Origin: Bacteroidales bacterium
GTDB lineage: Bacteria; Bacteroidota; Bacteroidia; Bacteroidales; WCHB1-69
Reading direction: 5' to 3'
NCBI GenBank assembly: GCA_017527945.1
Contig: JAFXPL010000160.1
Span: 1-48,056, forward strand
Length of the DNA stretch: 48,056 nt
Every line of letters starts with the position of its first letter. Positions within the stretch are counted from its first letter, which is position 1. The position numbers and the translations under genes are program-made. Under the pieces are notes generated by a model. It made no database searches and had not been told where the DNA came from. It worked only from the letters and a program-made list of their open reading frames with translations. Below, piece by piece: positions 39,206 to 47,267 of this stretch.

Positions 39206-41395
39206 ATGAGAAAATATGTATTGTCAGCGTTAATTCTTTTGCTATTAAGTGTTTGCGGGTTCGCGCAGACCAAGAAAATCACCGTGGAGGACATCTGGGA
39301 CAACTTCTCGTTCTATCCCCGCGGCGTGGCCGGCTACACCGCCATGCCCGTGAGCGACGACTATACCGTCCTCAAGCGTGCAGGCATCGAGCGTCACCAT
39401 TTCAGCGACGGTTCCGTGGCCGGCATCATCCTGTCGCACAGCGATTTGAGCGATGCCTCCAAGGGACGTCTCTCCATCGCCGGCATCAGCGACTACGCCT
39501 TCTCCTCCGATGAGAAGAAAATCGTGCTCGCTTTCGACCAAGAAAGCATCTACCGCCGTTCCTCGTTAGCTCACTATTACGTCTATGATATTGAAAACAA
39601 GCGGCTTATGCCCGTTTCTGACACCGCCCACCTGCTGCGCTTCGCCGAACTCTCCAAAGACGGAAGCAAGGTGGTCTTCGCCCGCGACTGCGACCTCTAC
39701 TACCAGGACCTGGCCTCCGGCAAGGTGGTACGCATCACGAAGGACGGCAAGCCCAACCACATCCTCAACGGCTTCGCCGACTGGGTCTATGAGGAGGAGC
39801 TCGACATGTCGCAGGCCGCCTCGTTCTCGCCCGACGGATCCAAAATCGCCTACCTGCGCTTCGACGAGAGCCGCGTGAAAGAGTTCACCATGCCGATGTA
39901 CGACAACCTCTACCCCACCGAGTTCAAGTACAAATACCCGAAGGCCGGCGAGGACAATTCCCTTGTCGAGGTCCACATCTACGACCTCGCGACCGGCATC
40001 GACACCAAACTCGACCTCGGCGACAACTCCAACTGTTACTTCCCGCGCGTCTATTGGCTGCCCAACAGCCGAGACGCCGTCGTGCTGAAACTCAACCGCC
40101 ACCAGAACCAGCTCGACTTCATCCGCTACAACACGGTCACCAAGGCGCAGGACATCATCTACACCGACAAAAACGACAAGTGGCTGGACGTGACCGACAA
40201 CTACTACTTCCTGGCCGACAACAACTCCATGATCGTCACTTCCGAGCGTAACGGCTTCAACCACATCTACAAACTAATGTTCGGCGGCGCTCTCGTCCAA
40301 CTCACCTCTGGAGAGTGGGAAGTCAATGAAATCCAATATGTTAATGAAGCAAAAAAGCAGATTTACTACCTCTCGAATGAATCGGGCGTGCTCAACCGCG
40401 ATCTCTACGTCATCAATTATGATGGCAAGAAGCAAAAGAAACAGCTTTTGACTGCCGGCAACGGTTGGGCGAGCACGGAGTTCTGTCCGAACGGCAACTA
40501 CTACCGCTTGCAGTATTCCGACCTGAACACCCTGCCGAAATACACCATCAACGACAAAACGGGCAAGGAGTTGCGCGTGCTCAACGACAACCAGAACATC
40601 CAAAACGTCATGAACGACTACGGCTTCGTGAAGCGCGAAATCATCAGCTTCACCACGAAGGACGGCGTGACGCTATACGGCTGGATGATGAAGCCCGCAA
40701 ATTTCGACCCGAGCAAGAAGTATCCGGTGATGATGAACTGCTACGGCGGCCCCGGCTCGCAGCAGGTGATGAACGCCTACAGCAGTGCGCAGGACCTCGC
40801 CTTCTACCAGATGCTGGCGCAGCACGGCTACATCAGCGTCTGCGTTGACGGGCGCGGCACGGCCACCCGCGGCGATGCCTTCAAGAAGGTGATTTACCAG
40901 CAGATGGGCAAGTACGAGGCCATCGACCAGATTGCGGCGGCCAACTGGCTCAAGACCCTGAGCTACGTCGATGGCGACCGCATCGGCATTTGGGGCTGGA
41001 GCTTCGGCGGCTACCTCTCCGCGCTCTCCATGTTCCGCGGCGACGGCGCCTTCAAGATGGCCATCTCCGTGGCTCCCGTCACCAACTGGCGCTACTACGA
41101 CAACATCTACACCGAACGGTTCATGCGCACCCCGCAGGAAAACCCCGACGGCTACGACCTCAACTCCCCGACCACATACGCCAAAGACCTCAAAGGCAAG
41201 TATTTGCTGATTCACGGCACCGCCGACGACAACGTCCACTTCCAGAACGCCATGGAGTTGGTGAAGGGCTTGAACGAGGCCGGCATCGAGTACGACCAGT
41301 TCTTCTTCCCCAACAAGAACCACTTCATCATGGGCGGGAACACCCGAACATACCTCTACAACAAACTACGAAAATACATCTTGGAGAATCTATAG
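39206..41395 (+). CDS. Dipeptidyl-peptidase IV-family serine peptidase (S9B)
   Basis: 729 residues from ATG 39,206, where the signal peptide MRKYVLSALILLLLSVCGFA starts. An in-frame extension far upstream is antisense to another gene and is not used. An eight-bladed propeller-type N-terminal domain spans about residues 30-470. It contains GFADWVYEEELD, whose paired Glu residues bind the substrate N-terminus in DPP IV. The hydrolase domain has GWSFGG (Ser599), HGTADDNVHF (Asp674/675) and NKNHFIMGG (His706), a complete triad. It probably removes dipeptides, typically X-Pro, from peptide N-termini in the periplasm or at the surface, as in proteolytic Bacteroidales. It ends at a strong terminator. 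Confidence 0.93.
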   Translation: MRKYVLSALILLLLSVCGFAQTKKITVEDIWDNFSFYPRGVAGYTAMPVSDDYTVLKRAGIERHHFSDGSVAGIILSHSDLSDASKGRLSIAGISDYAFSSDEKKIVLAFDQESIYRRSSLAHYYVYDIENKRLMPVSDTAHLLRFAELSKDGSKVVFARDCDLYYQDLASGKVVRITKDGKPNHILNGFADWVYEEELDMSQAASFSPDGSKIAYLRFDESRVKEFTMPMYDNLYPTEFKYKYPKAGEDNSLVEVHIYDLATGIDTKLDLGDNSNCYFPRVYWLPNSRDAVVLKLNRHQNQLDFIRYNTVTKAQDIIYTDKNDKWLDVTDNYYFLADNNSMIVTSERNGFNHIYKLMFGGALVQLTSGEWEVNEIQYVNEAKKQIYYLSNESGVLNRDLYVINYDGKKQKKQLLTAGNGWASTEFCPNGNYYRLQYSDLNTLPKYTINDKTGKELRVLNDNQNIQNVMNDYGFVKREIISFTTKDGVTLYGWMMKPANFDPSKKYPVMMNCYGGPGSQQVMNAYSSAQDLAFYQMLAQHGYISVCVDGRGTATRGDAFKKVIYQQMGKYEAIDQIAAANWLKTLSYVDGDRIGIWGWSFGGYLSALSMFRGDGAFKMAISVAPVTNWRYYDNIYTERFMRTPQENPDGYDLNSPTTYAKDLKGKYLLIHGTADDNVHFQNAMELVKGLNEAGIEYDQFFFPNKNHFIMGGNTRTYLYNKLRKYILENL

Positions 41396-41401
41396 ACAAG
41401 T

Positions 41402-41438
41402 AGCGCCACCCTCAACGAGAAGGTGGCGCTGTTTTTTT
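41402..41438 (+). terminator. Intrinsic terminator after the DPP IV-like gene
   Basis: AGCGCCACC (41,402-41,410) pairs perfectly with GGTGGCGCT (41,422-41,430), followed by G and seven T residues. The stem overlaps the last codons of the convergent ribbon-helix-helix gene. Confidence 0.85.
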
Positions 41439-41606
41439 GGCATCCGCTTGCGTCCCGGCTTTCCCAGGCAACCGCCCCGCCTTTTTCAACGCAGCATGGA
41501 GAATCCATTCGATCTGGCCGTTGGCACTGCGGAACTCCTCCGCCGCCCACTTCTCCACCGCATCGAAAATCTCTTTGTCCACCCGCAAAGCGAAATTCTT
41601 CTTCAT
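41412..41606 (-). CDS. Arc-type ribbon-helix-helix protein paired with SPFH gene
   Basis: 64 residues. The N-terminal 48 residues have the ribbon-helix-helix plan: strand KNFALRVD, helix KEIFDAVEKWAAEEFRS, then GQIEWILHAALKKAGR. A polar tail follows. Members of this family bind DNA as dimers, and small proteins of this type are often encoded beside SPFH genes. Here it begins 31 bases after the SPFH stop on the same strand, so the two are probably one operon. The target is unknown; autoregulation is plausible. Its last codons fall in the neighbouring gene's terminator stem. Confidence 0.78.
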   Translation of the reverse strand: MKKNFALRVDKEIFDAVEKWAAEEFRSANGQIEWILHAALKKAGRLPGKAGTQADAKKTAPPSR

Positions 41607-41637
41607 AATCTTCCTAATCCTCCTAAACTCACTAAAC

Positions 41638-42609
41638 TCACTGATACAGCGTCCCCGTGTTAATCACCGGCGAAGCGGACTCGTCGGCGCAAAGCACCAC
41701 CAAGAGATTGGAGACCATGGCGGCCTTGCGTTCCTCGTCCAGCTCCACGATTTTGTCAGCGGAGAGTTTCTTCAGGGCGAGATCGACCATGCTGACAGCG
41801 CCCTCCACGATTTTCTCGCGGGCGGAGATGATGGCGTCGGCCTGCTGGCGGCGCAGCATCACGCTGGCGATTTCAGCGGCATAGGCCAGGTAGTTGATAC
41901 GGGCCTCCACCACTTCGATGCCGGCGATTTCCAAATGCTTGCGCAGCTCGCCCTCCAGACGCTCGTTGATTTCCTCGCCGCCGGAGCGCAGTGTCACGCC
42001 CTGGTCGTCGCGGTCCATGTTGTCGTAGGCGTACAGCCCCGCCACCTTGCGCAACGCGGCGTCGCTCTGCACTCGCACGAACGAGTCGAAGCTCTTGACC
42101 GACTTCATCGCCGTCTCCGTGACGGTGGCCCGGACATCCGAATCGACCTCGAAACAGGCCTTGTAGGTGTCGCTGATCTTCCACACCAGCACCAAGCCGA
42201 TCATGATGGGGTTGCCGTTCTTGTCGTTCACCTTGATGGGCTCCACGTCCATGTTTTTGGCACGCAGCGACAGTTTCTCCTTGCTGTAGAAGGGGTTGAC
42301 CCAGAAAAAGCCGTTCTGTTTCACCGTGCCGGAATACTTGCCGAAGAAGGTGAGCACCCGCGATTCGTTGGGTTGCACGACGATGAAGCCTGCCAAGTGT
42401 ATAATCCAGAGGACCAGCATCAGGAAACCAACGCAGACCGGGAGCAGCAGCCACGGGGTGACTTCGCCATCAGCATCCGTTATGCATCCTAATTTAGCGA
42501 GTTTCACCACTATCCAAATGGAGAACACTAACAGCACGAGATTGATCAACAGGTGCAGAAATCCATTGTTTCCCGCACTCATTTTCTTTTCAAATTCATT
42601 GTTGTTCAT
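41638..42609 (-). CDS. SPFH/Band-7 domain membrane protein
   Basis: 323 residues. Two membrane spans lie near the N-terminus (about residues 16-40, FLHLLINLVLLVFSIWIVVK, and about 53-75, LLLPVCVGFLMLVLWIIHLA). The SPFH domain follows (GFIVVQPNESRVLTFFGKYS, then GFFWVNPFYSKEKLSLRAKN, and later LEIAGIEVVEARINYLAYAA). The C-terminal helical part contains RRQQADAIISAREKIVEGAV. Such proteins form membrane-associated oligomeric scaffolds, often linked to protein quality control or membrane stress. The next gene in the operon is a ribbon-helix-helix protein. The promoter is a TATTTTTG box about 52 bases upstream, divergent from the patatin gene. Confidence 0.9.
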   Translation of the reverse strand: MNNNEFEKKMSAGNNGFLHLLINLVLLVFSIWIVVKLAKLGCITDADGEVTPWLLLPVCVGFLMLVLWIIHLAGFIVVQPNESRVLTFFGKYSGTVKQNGFFWVNPFYSKEKLSLRAKNMDVEPIKVNDKNGNPIMIGLVLVWKISDTYKACFEVDSDVRATVTETAMKSVKSFDSFVRVQSDAALRKVAGLYAYDNMDRDDQGVTLRSGGEEINERLEGELRKHLEIAGIEVVEARINYLAYAAEIASVMLRRQQADAIISAREKIVEGAVSMVDLALKKLSADKIVELDEERKAAMVSNLLVVLCADESASPVINTGTLYQ

Positions 42610-42660
42610 AACTTTACAGATTTTATTTGTGATTAAAACAATATCATTTTAATATCACGG

Positions 42661-42668
42661 CAAAAATA
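42661..42668 (-). promoter_or_regulatory. -7 promoter element for the SPFH operon
   Basis: TATTTTTG on the minus strand, 52 bases before the SPFH ATG. It pairs with the plus-strand box at 42,715-42,722 as a divergent promoter region. Confidence 0.55.
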
Positions 42669-42714
42669 CATTTTTTTTTCAAAAACAGCTGTTTTATTTT
42701 TGAAACTGATTTTT

Positions 42715-42722
42715 TATTTTTG
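42715..42722 (+). promoter_or_regulatory. -7 promoter element for the patatin gene
   Basis: TATTTTTG lies 40 bases before ATG 42,762. The in-frame TTG at 42,720 falls inside the box, which rules it out as the start. A second TATTTTTG occurs at 42,695-42,702. Confidence 0.6.
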
Positions 42723-42761
42723 CACGTGTTTTCTTTTTCTTGGAATAAGTTTCATAGAAGA

Positions 42762-45047
42762 ATGATTATCAAATATTTACGTATTATCCTATTGTTCATA
42801 CCCCTAAGTTTGGCCGTCTGTGGCTGGTCGCAGGGCGATGTATTGGTGAACACCAGCTATGACTGGAAGGCAGACTCGCTTTTTATCAAGAAGATGAAAA
42901 AGCAGTTGAACCATATTCGCCAAACGGAGAAGCGCCCCACGGTGGCATTGGTGCTGGCAGGGGGAGGCGCGAAGGGTGCCTCGCACATCGGGGTGCTGAA
43001 ATACCTCGAAGAGCAGGGCATCCCCGTTGATTTCGTGGCGGGCACGAGCATGGGCGGCCTGATGGGCGGCATCTACTCGTTAGGATACTCGGCTGTGGAG
43101 ATCGACTCCATCGTCCGCTCCATCGACTGGAACGTGATGATGAGCGACAACGTGCCGAGGGAATTCTACTCCTTCAACCGCAGGTCCTACAAGAGCACCT
43201 ACGTCATCGACATCCCGTTCGAGGGAACGCAGTTCATGCGAAGTCTGCCATCGGGATTCATGTACGGGCTGAACATCTACAACCTGATGAGCGCCTTGTC
43301 GGTGGGTTACCAGCAAGCGACGGACTTCACGCAACTGCCAACCCCATATTGCTGTGTGGCCACGGAGATCGTGACCCAGACGGAGAAGCACTGGACCGAA
43401 GGCTCCATGATCGACGCGATGCGCTCCACCATGTCCATTCCCGGCTATTTCCGTCCGGTGCGCGTGGATTCGATGATTCTGGCGGACGGCGGCACCAAGA
43501 ACAACTTCCCCACCGACATCGCCAAGGCGGTCGGCGCGGACATCATCATCGGCGTGGAGCTGACCATGCCTCGCGACTACAAGAAAGTGAACAACGTGGC
43601 CGACATCCTGATGCAGACGGCACAGTATTCCGGCGGCCTGGAGGCGCACAACCGGAACGTGCAGAACGCGACCATCTACATCACGCCGGACATCTCGGGC
43701 TACGGCATGCTCAGCTTCGGCAAGGAGGAAGTCGCGGACCTGATCACGCGGGGCTACACGGAGGCGCAGAAGCATGCCCGGGAAATCGACAGCGTGGCAA
43801 TGCTCGTGGGGAGAAAAGGGCGCAAACTGCACAACACCAAGGCCATCAACATCTCCGACACGGCCGTGCGCATCTCCTCGGTGGAGTATGTCGGCGGACT
43901 CAGCGAGAAGGAGCAACGCTACATCAACCAGAAGATCCGCATCGAGAAAAACGAGCTCTGCGACCGGAAGGAGCTGGAGATCGTCCAATCGATCATCTAC
44001 GGCACCATGGCCTTCACCGATGTCACCTACCGGCTTCTCGACGACGGGGAAGGCGGCTACAAGCTGCAGTTCCGCTGCACCAAACGCCCGCCGAACTCCG
44101 TCAACATCGGCCTGCGGGCCGACACAGAGGAGTGGTTCGCCGCATTGGTGGATTTCGGCTTCGGACAGAACAAAATCTACGGGCACTCTTTCCACGTCGC
44201 CCTCCGCCTGGCCAAATCCCCCTATCTGCGCCTCGGATGGACGTTCAGACCCGTGAAAGGACCGAAGGTGAGCGCCGAGTTCCAGACCATCTACCGCACA
44301 CTGTACGGCTCCGACAACGCGCTGTTCAGCCGCAACTACTACGAGCAGTCGCTACGCAACACCCTCAAACTCTACATTTCCGACACACATTGGAGCCGCG
44401 TGGACCTGAAATTCGGCGCCCGCTTGGAGCATCAGCCCTTCTACCGAATCTTCTCCGAAACGGGCATGTCCCAAGCTTTCAACTGGAGGACGTTCCACCC
44501 TTACCTGTTTCTGCGCTTCGTGTTCGACGACGAGGATGTACACTATTTCCCAAACAAAGGCTTCCGTGTCACGACAAGCTATGACTACAATTTCAAGAAC
44601 TCCCATTATTTGGCCGCGAGCTTGAGAGGCGTTATTCCCGCATGCAGCTTTTTAGCCATAATTCCTTCTATTAGAGGAAGATATATATTAGGAAAAGATG
44701 AAAACTATGGAGAAATGAACAACTATGTCGGCGGTGTGATGGAAGGACGGTACTACGAGCACCAGATGCCGTTCATCGGAATCAACGGAGAGAAGGCATG
44801 CCGCAACATCCTGACCATTGCAGACGTGGATTTCCGGTTCAAAGTGTGGAAAAACTGCTACCTGTCGGCGGTGGGAGCCGTCATGCACAACTGTCCCCTG
44901 AACTTGAAAGAGCACAACTTCGTCTATGCGGCGGCCTTGCAGTTCGGCTACAAGTCCAAAATCGGTCCCATCTTAGCCAACATACATTGGAACAGCTTCA
45001 ACACCAAGAAAGTGGGGATTTATTTAGGTGTCGGCTACGACTTCTGA
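42762..45047 (+). CDS. Patatin-like phospholipase with POTRA and outer-membrane barrel
   Basis: 761 residues from ATG 42,762 (signal peptide MIIKYLRIILLFIPLSLAVC). The patatin domain covers about residues 60-330. It has the oxyanion loop GGGAKG (about 66), nucleophile GTSMGG (Ser96) and DGG (Asp242), so the Ser-Asp dyad is intact. A POTRA-like segment follows (ISSVEYVGGLSEKEQRYINQ). About 300 residues of a BamA/Omp85-type barrel complete it, ending GIYLGVGYDF with a C-terminal Phe. The order matches the PlpD/FplA (type Vd) outer-membrane phospholipases. It probably hydrolyses phospholipids at the outer membrane. It is convergent with the AlaDH-like gene, one base apart. Confidence 0.9.
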   Translation: MIIKYLRIILLFIPLSLAVCGWSQGDVLVNTSYDWKADSLFIKKMKKQLNHIRQTEKRPTVALVLAGGGAKGASHIGVLKYLEEQGIPVDFVAGTSMGGLMGGIYSLGYSAVEIDSIVRSIDWNVMMSDNVPREFYSFNRRSYKSTYVIDIPFEGTQFMRSLPSGFMYGLNIYNLMSALSVGYQQATDFTQLPTPYCCVATEIVTQTEKHWTEGSMIDAMRSTMSIPGYFRPVRVDSMILADGGTKNNFPTDIAKAVGADIIIGVELTMPRDYKKVNNVADILMQTAQYSGGLEAHNRNVQNATIYITPDISGYGMLSFGKEEVADLITRGYTEAQKHAREIDSVAMLVGRKGRKLHNTKAINISDTAVRISSVEYVGGLSEKEQRYINQKIRIEKNELCDRKELEIVQSIIYGTMAFTDVTYRLLDDGEGGYKLQFRCTKRPPNSVNIGLRADTEEWFAALVDFGFGQNKIYGHSFHVALRLAKSPYLRLGWTFRPVKGPKVSAEFQTIYRTLYGSDNALFSRNYYEQSLRNTLKLYISDTHWSRVDLKFGARLEHQPFYRIFSETGMSQAFNWRTFHPYLFLRFVFDDEDVHYFPNKGFRVTTSYDYNFKNSHYLAASLRGVIPACSFLAIIPSIRGRYILGKDENYGEMNNYVGGVMEGRYYEHQMPFIGINGEKACRNILTIADVDFRFKVWKNCYLSAVGAVMHNCPLNLKEHNFVYAAALQFGYKSKIGPILANIHWNSFNTKKVGIYLGVGYDF

Positions 45048-45048
45048 T

Positions 45049-45765
45049 TCAGTTCAGGTCCCAGCAGAGCGAGACAATATCCTGCCAGGGAAGGTGAAGC
45101 CGCTCCGCCGTGGGCTGGTGGCAGAGTCGGCCGGCGTGGCAAAGGATGGCGGACATAAGCTCGGGCGATTGCTGCAGCGCGTAGGCGACCGACGGAGCGT
45201 GCACAAGCGTGTCAACGAGGGGGAAAAGGAAGTTGGAGAGGGTTATCTGAAAACCCGCCTCGGACAATGTCTCCTTGCGAATCTTGTCAATGACAGAAAT
45301 GCCCTCGTCGTTTTGCAGCAGATCCAGGCATATCATGGTGATTTTCTTTTCGTTGACAGCCTCGACAAATTCCCGCGAAAATTCAGCGGGAGAGAGCACG
45401 GAAAACAACATCTGGCCCTCTTTTGACAACGCCAGCTGGTCGAAGGTGAACACGTCGAATTTGAGGACAAGGTTACTTAAATGTGCCAAATCAGCGTAGT
45501 GATGGGTGAACTCCGTGCCGGCATCGGCATAGTCGGCATCGGAGAAAGGGTTATGATTGCCAAAGCCGAACTGCGCAAACACCTTGACTCCCTGGTCAGT
45601 CAGGATGCGCACGGCATTCGGAGTGAGAAAACCGCTGTCGGGATGGGCAGTCTCAGACTTGGCCAATGCGAGCGTGAGCTTGCGCACAGGTGCCTCCACA
45701 ACAGCCTCCCAAGCCTGCGTTTCCATACGCGGCACATCTTGAAGAACAATATATTCTGAACTCAT
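45049..45765 (-). CDS. Alanine dehydrogenase-like protein lacking the NAD-binding domain
   Basis: 238 residues, against about 400 for the alanine dehydrogenase family. The N-terminal part aligns with the catalytic-domain start (VRKLTLALAKSETAHPDSGF, LTPNAVRILTDQGVKVFAQF, FSDADYADAGTEF, then REFVEAVNEKKITMICLDLL). The C-terminal part resembles the family tail: ITLSNFLFPL, then LQQSPELMSAILCHAGRL and ERLHLPWQDIVSL. The Rossmann domain with its GAG nucleotide-binding loop, normally between them, is missing, so dehydrogenase activity is unlikely. The frame is intact, so it may be maintained for another role or be a recent relic. It follows tsaE by 66 bases. Hexanucleotide repeats sit directly before the ATG. 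Confidence 0.72.
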   Translation of the reverse strand: MSSEYIVLQDVPRMETQAWEAVVEAPVRKLTLALAKSETAHPDSGFLTPNAVRILTDQGVKVFAQFGFGNHNPFSDADYADAGTEFTHHYADLAHLSNLVLKFDVFTFDQLALSKEGQMLFSVLSPAEFSREFVEAVNEKKITMICLDLLQNDEGISVIDKIRKETLSEAGFQITLSNFLFPLVDTLVHAPSVAYALQQSPELMSAILCHAGRLCHQPTAERLHLPWQDIVSLCWDLN

Positions 45766-45803
45766 AGTTATAGTTATAGTTATAGTTATTTGTTATAGTT
45801 ATT
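45764..45803. repeat. AGTTAT hexanucleotide repeats at the start codon of the AlaDH-like gene
   Basis: About four perfect AGTTAT units, then an interrupted pair. They lie between the tsaE stop and the AlaDH-like start, and the ATG itself is embedded in the first unit (AACTATG on the coding strand). Confidence 0.8.
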
Positions 45804-45831
45804 TATCTAAGTCTAAGTCATTTGCCTAAGT

Positions 45832-46245
45832 TCAGAACGAAAACCTCCGCAAACGGTCGTCCACACGTTCAATCCTCACGGGTGTGTATTCCCCTCGGAG
45901 CAGGCTCTCCACCTTTTCAGTCCACTCGATGAAGCAGTAGTTTCCACTGTAGAGATAGTCCTGGAACCCGATGCGCGTGGCGTCGTCGGGCTCGTCGATG
46001 CGGTAAAAGTCGAAATGGTAGAGCGGTTGCCCGTCAGAAGTCCAATACTCGTTGACGATGGCAAACGTGGGCGAGGTCATGTCAACCGCCACGCCGAGCT
46101 GCCGGCAAATCTCCTTGATAAGGGTAGTCTTGCCAGTGCCCATCTCGCCGAAAAAACCGAACACGCGCTCATCGGGATAAGCTTCCAAGAGTTTCCGCGC
46201 CACTTCGGGCAATTCGGACTCTGCCGCTATGACATTATGAACCAT
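45832..46245 (-). CDS. tsaE: tRNA threonylcarbamoyladenosine biosynthesis ATPase TsaE
   Basis: 137 residues, typical for TsaE. The Walker A loop FGEMGTGKTTLIKEIC is at residues 33-45. The family signature DMTSPTFAIVNEYWTSDGQP lies at about 55-75, then LYHFDFYRIDEPDDATRIGF and CFIEWTEKVESLL. It is the P-loop ATPase that supports TsaD/TsaB in forming t6A37 on ANN-decoding tRNAs. It begins 13 bases after the DUF3298 lipoprotein stop, and the AlaDH-like gene follows, suggesting one transcript. Confidence 0.96.
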   Translation of the reverse strand: MVHNVIAAESELPEVARKLLEAYPDERVFGFFGEMGTGKTTLIKEICRQLGVAVDMTSPTFAIVNEYWTSDGQPLYHFDFYRIDEPDDATRIGFQDYLYSGNYCFIEWTEKVESLLRGEYTPVRIERVDDRLRRFSF

Positions 46246-46257
46246 ATTGTTACATCT

Positions 46258-47118
46258 TTAATTCTCCGCCACCGGCCCGGCATTGACCAACCAGCGGCCT
46301 GCCTGGGTGAGGAAAGGCTCAATGATATCGTAGGGAATCACGCAGGCGGGAAGACCCGCGGCATAGCAGGAAATCTCGTACTGTTGATAGATGAACTCCA
46401 CGCCATCCTCGCGGAAGATAGGCGCAGTCTCCGGCAGCGGGAAATAGTCGTTGTTCTCCATCGTCAGACTACTTTCAAACTGCTCCTTGTCGGAATCGAA
46501 ATATTGCGTGTAGATGTTGTCCCTGACCAGGTCGGTCAGCTCGTCCATCGATTCGGTGCGGAAAATGTCATAGTCGATGCGCCGGCCGTCAGACTTGCGG
46601 AACGTTTGTCCCTGAAGCAGATACCAGCCGTGCGCGCCGCCGGAGAAACCCTCTTGGGTGTAGATGTACGTCACGTAGCGGTCGGTCTCGCGCAACTTTT
46701 CAAACTTCATGGCCTTGTGGCATTCCATCCCGTCGATTTTGGGCATGTCGGGGATAATATTCTGCTGGAAGTCGGCGAGGATAGACTTCTTGTAATGATC
46801 GAACATGCGGGAGGCGTTTTCAGCTCCGCCCTCGTAGGTGCCGCCCAATTGCTCCGACATCCATTCTCGTATATTATTGATTACAAAAAAGTTGCCTGAT
46901 TCCGGAAAATCGGCTTCGATTTTGACGGTGCCAGGGATGCCATTCACCACCACGGAATCCTCGATAGTCACCGACTGCGTTTTGATGTCCGCAGGGGTGA
47001 TTTGCGACAGCGAGGTGAGTGAGTTCAGCGCATGCGTGTCGATTTTGGTTTTGCAACCAGCGAGCACCAAGGTCAGCCCGCACAAAATTCCTACTGCAAC
47101 AAGATGTCTCTTTGTCAT
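46258..47118 (-). CDS. Lipoprotein with PdaC/RsiV-like (DUF3298) domain
   Basis: About 286 residues from ATG 47,118 (MTKRHLVAVGILCGLTLVLA, then the lipobox Cys of AGCKTK). The frame is open to 47,199, but that extension lies over the promoter. A PdaC-type N-terminal region (VTIEDSVVVNGIPGTVKIEA) leads into the DUF3298-like part (DRYVTYIYTQEGFSGGAHGW, YLLQGQTFRKSDGRRIDYDI, and later REDGVEFIYQQYEISCYAAG). It is probably an envelope-anchored protein of unknown activity; related domains occur in RsiV-like regulators and PdaC deacetylases. It is the first gene of the tsaE transcript. Confidence 0.85.
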   Translation of the reverse strand: MTKRHLVAVGILCGLTLVLAGCKTKIDTHALNSLTSLSQITPADIKTQSVTIEDSVVVNGIPGTVKIEADFPESGNFFVINNIREWMSEQLGGTYEGGAENASRMFDHYKKSILADFQQNIIPDMPKIDGMECHKAMKFEKLRETDRYVTYIYTQEGFSGGAHGWYLLQGQTFRKSDGRRIDYDIFRTESMDELTDLVRDNIYTQYFDSDKEQFESSLTMENNDYFPLPETAPIFREDGVEFIYQQYEISCYAAGLPACVIPYDIIEPFLTQAGRWLVNAGPVAEN

Positions 47119-47142
47119 GATTTTCCAATTTTTTTTCGGCGG

Positions 47143-47150
47143 CAAATATA
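47143..47150 (-). promoter_or_regulatory. -7 promoter element for the lipoprotein-tsaE transcript
   Basis: TATATTTG on the minus strand matches TAnnTTTG, 25 bases before ATG 47,118, and supports that start. Confidence 0.55.
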
Positions 47151-47210
47151 CGATTTTTATTGGAGGTGACGAGAAAGCGCTTTTTTTTGTCAACGCCACA
47201 AGCAGACATG

Positions 47211-47246
47211 AAAAAGGCCGCAGGAAATCGCATTCCCGCGGCCTCG
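47211..47246 (-). terminator. Intrinsic terminator downstream of the DUF5692 gene
   Basis: On the minus strand AGGCCGC pairs with GCGGCCT around a 16-base loop, followed by a T-run. Confidence 0.75.
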
Positions 47247-47267
47247 AAGTCTCGTTCTCGATGGGAC

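Noticed and set aside
43080..44584. Long frames of 371 and 411 codons overlapping the patatin gene
   Set aside because: They are compositional shadows (His/Arg/Gly-rich) of a well-supported coding sequence.
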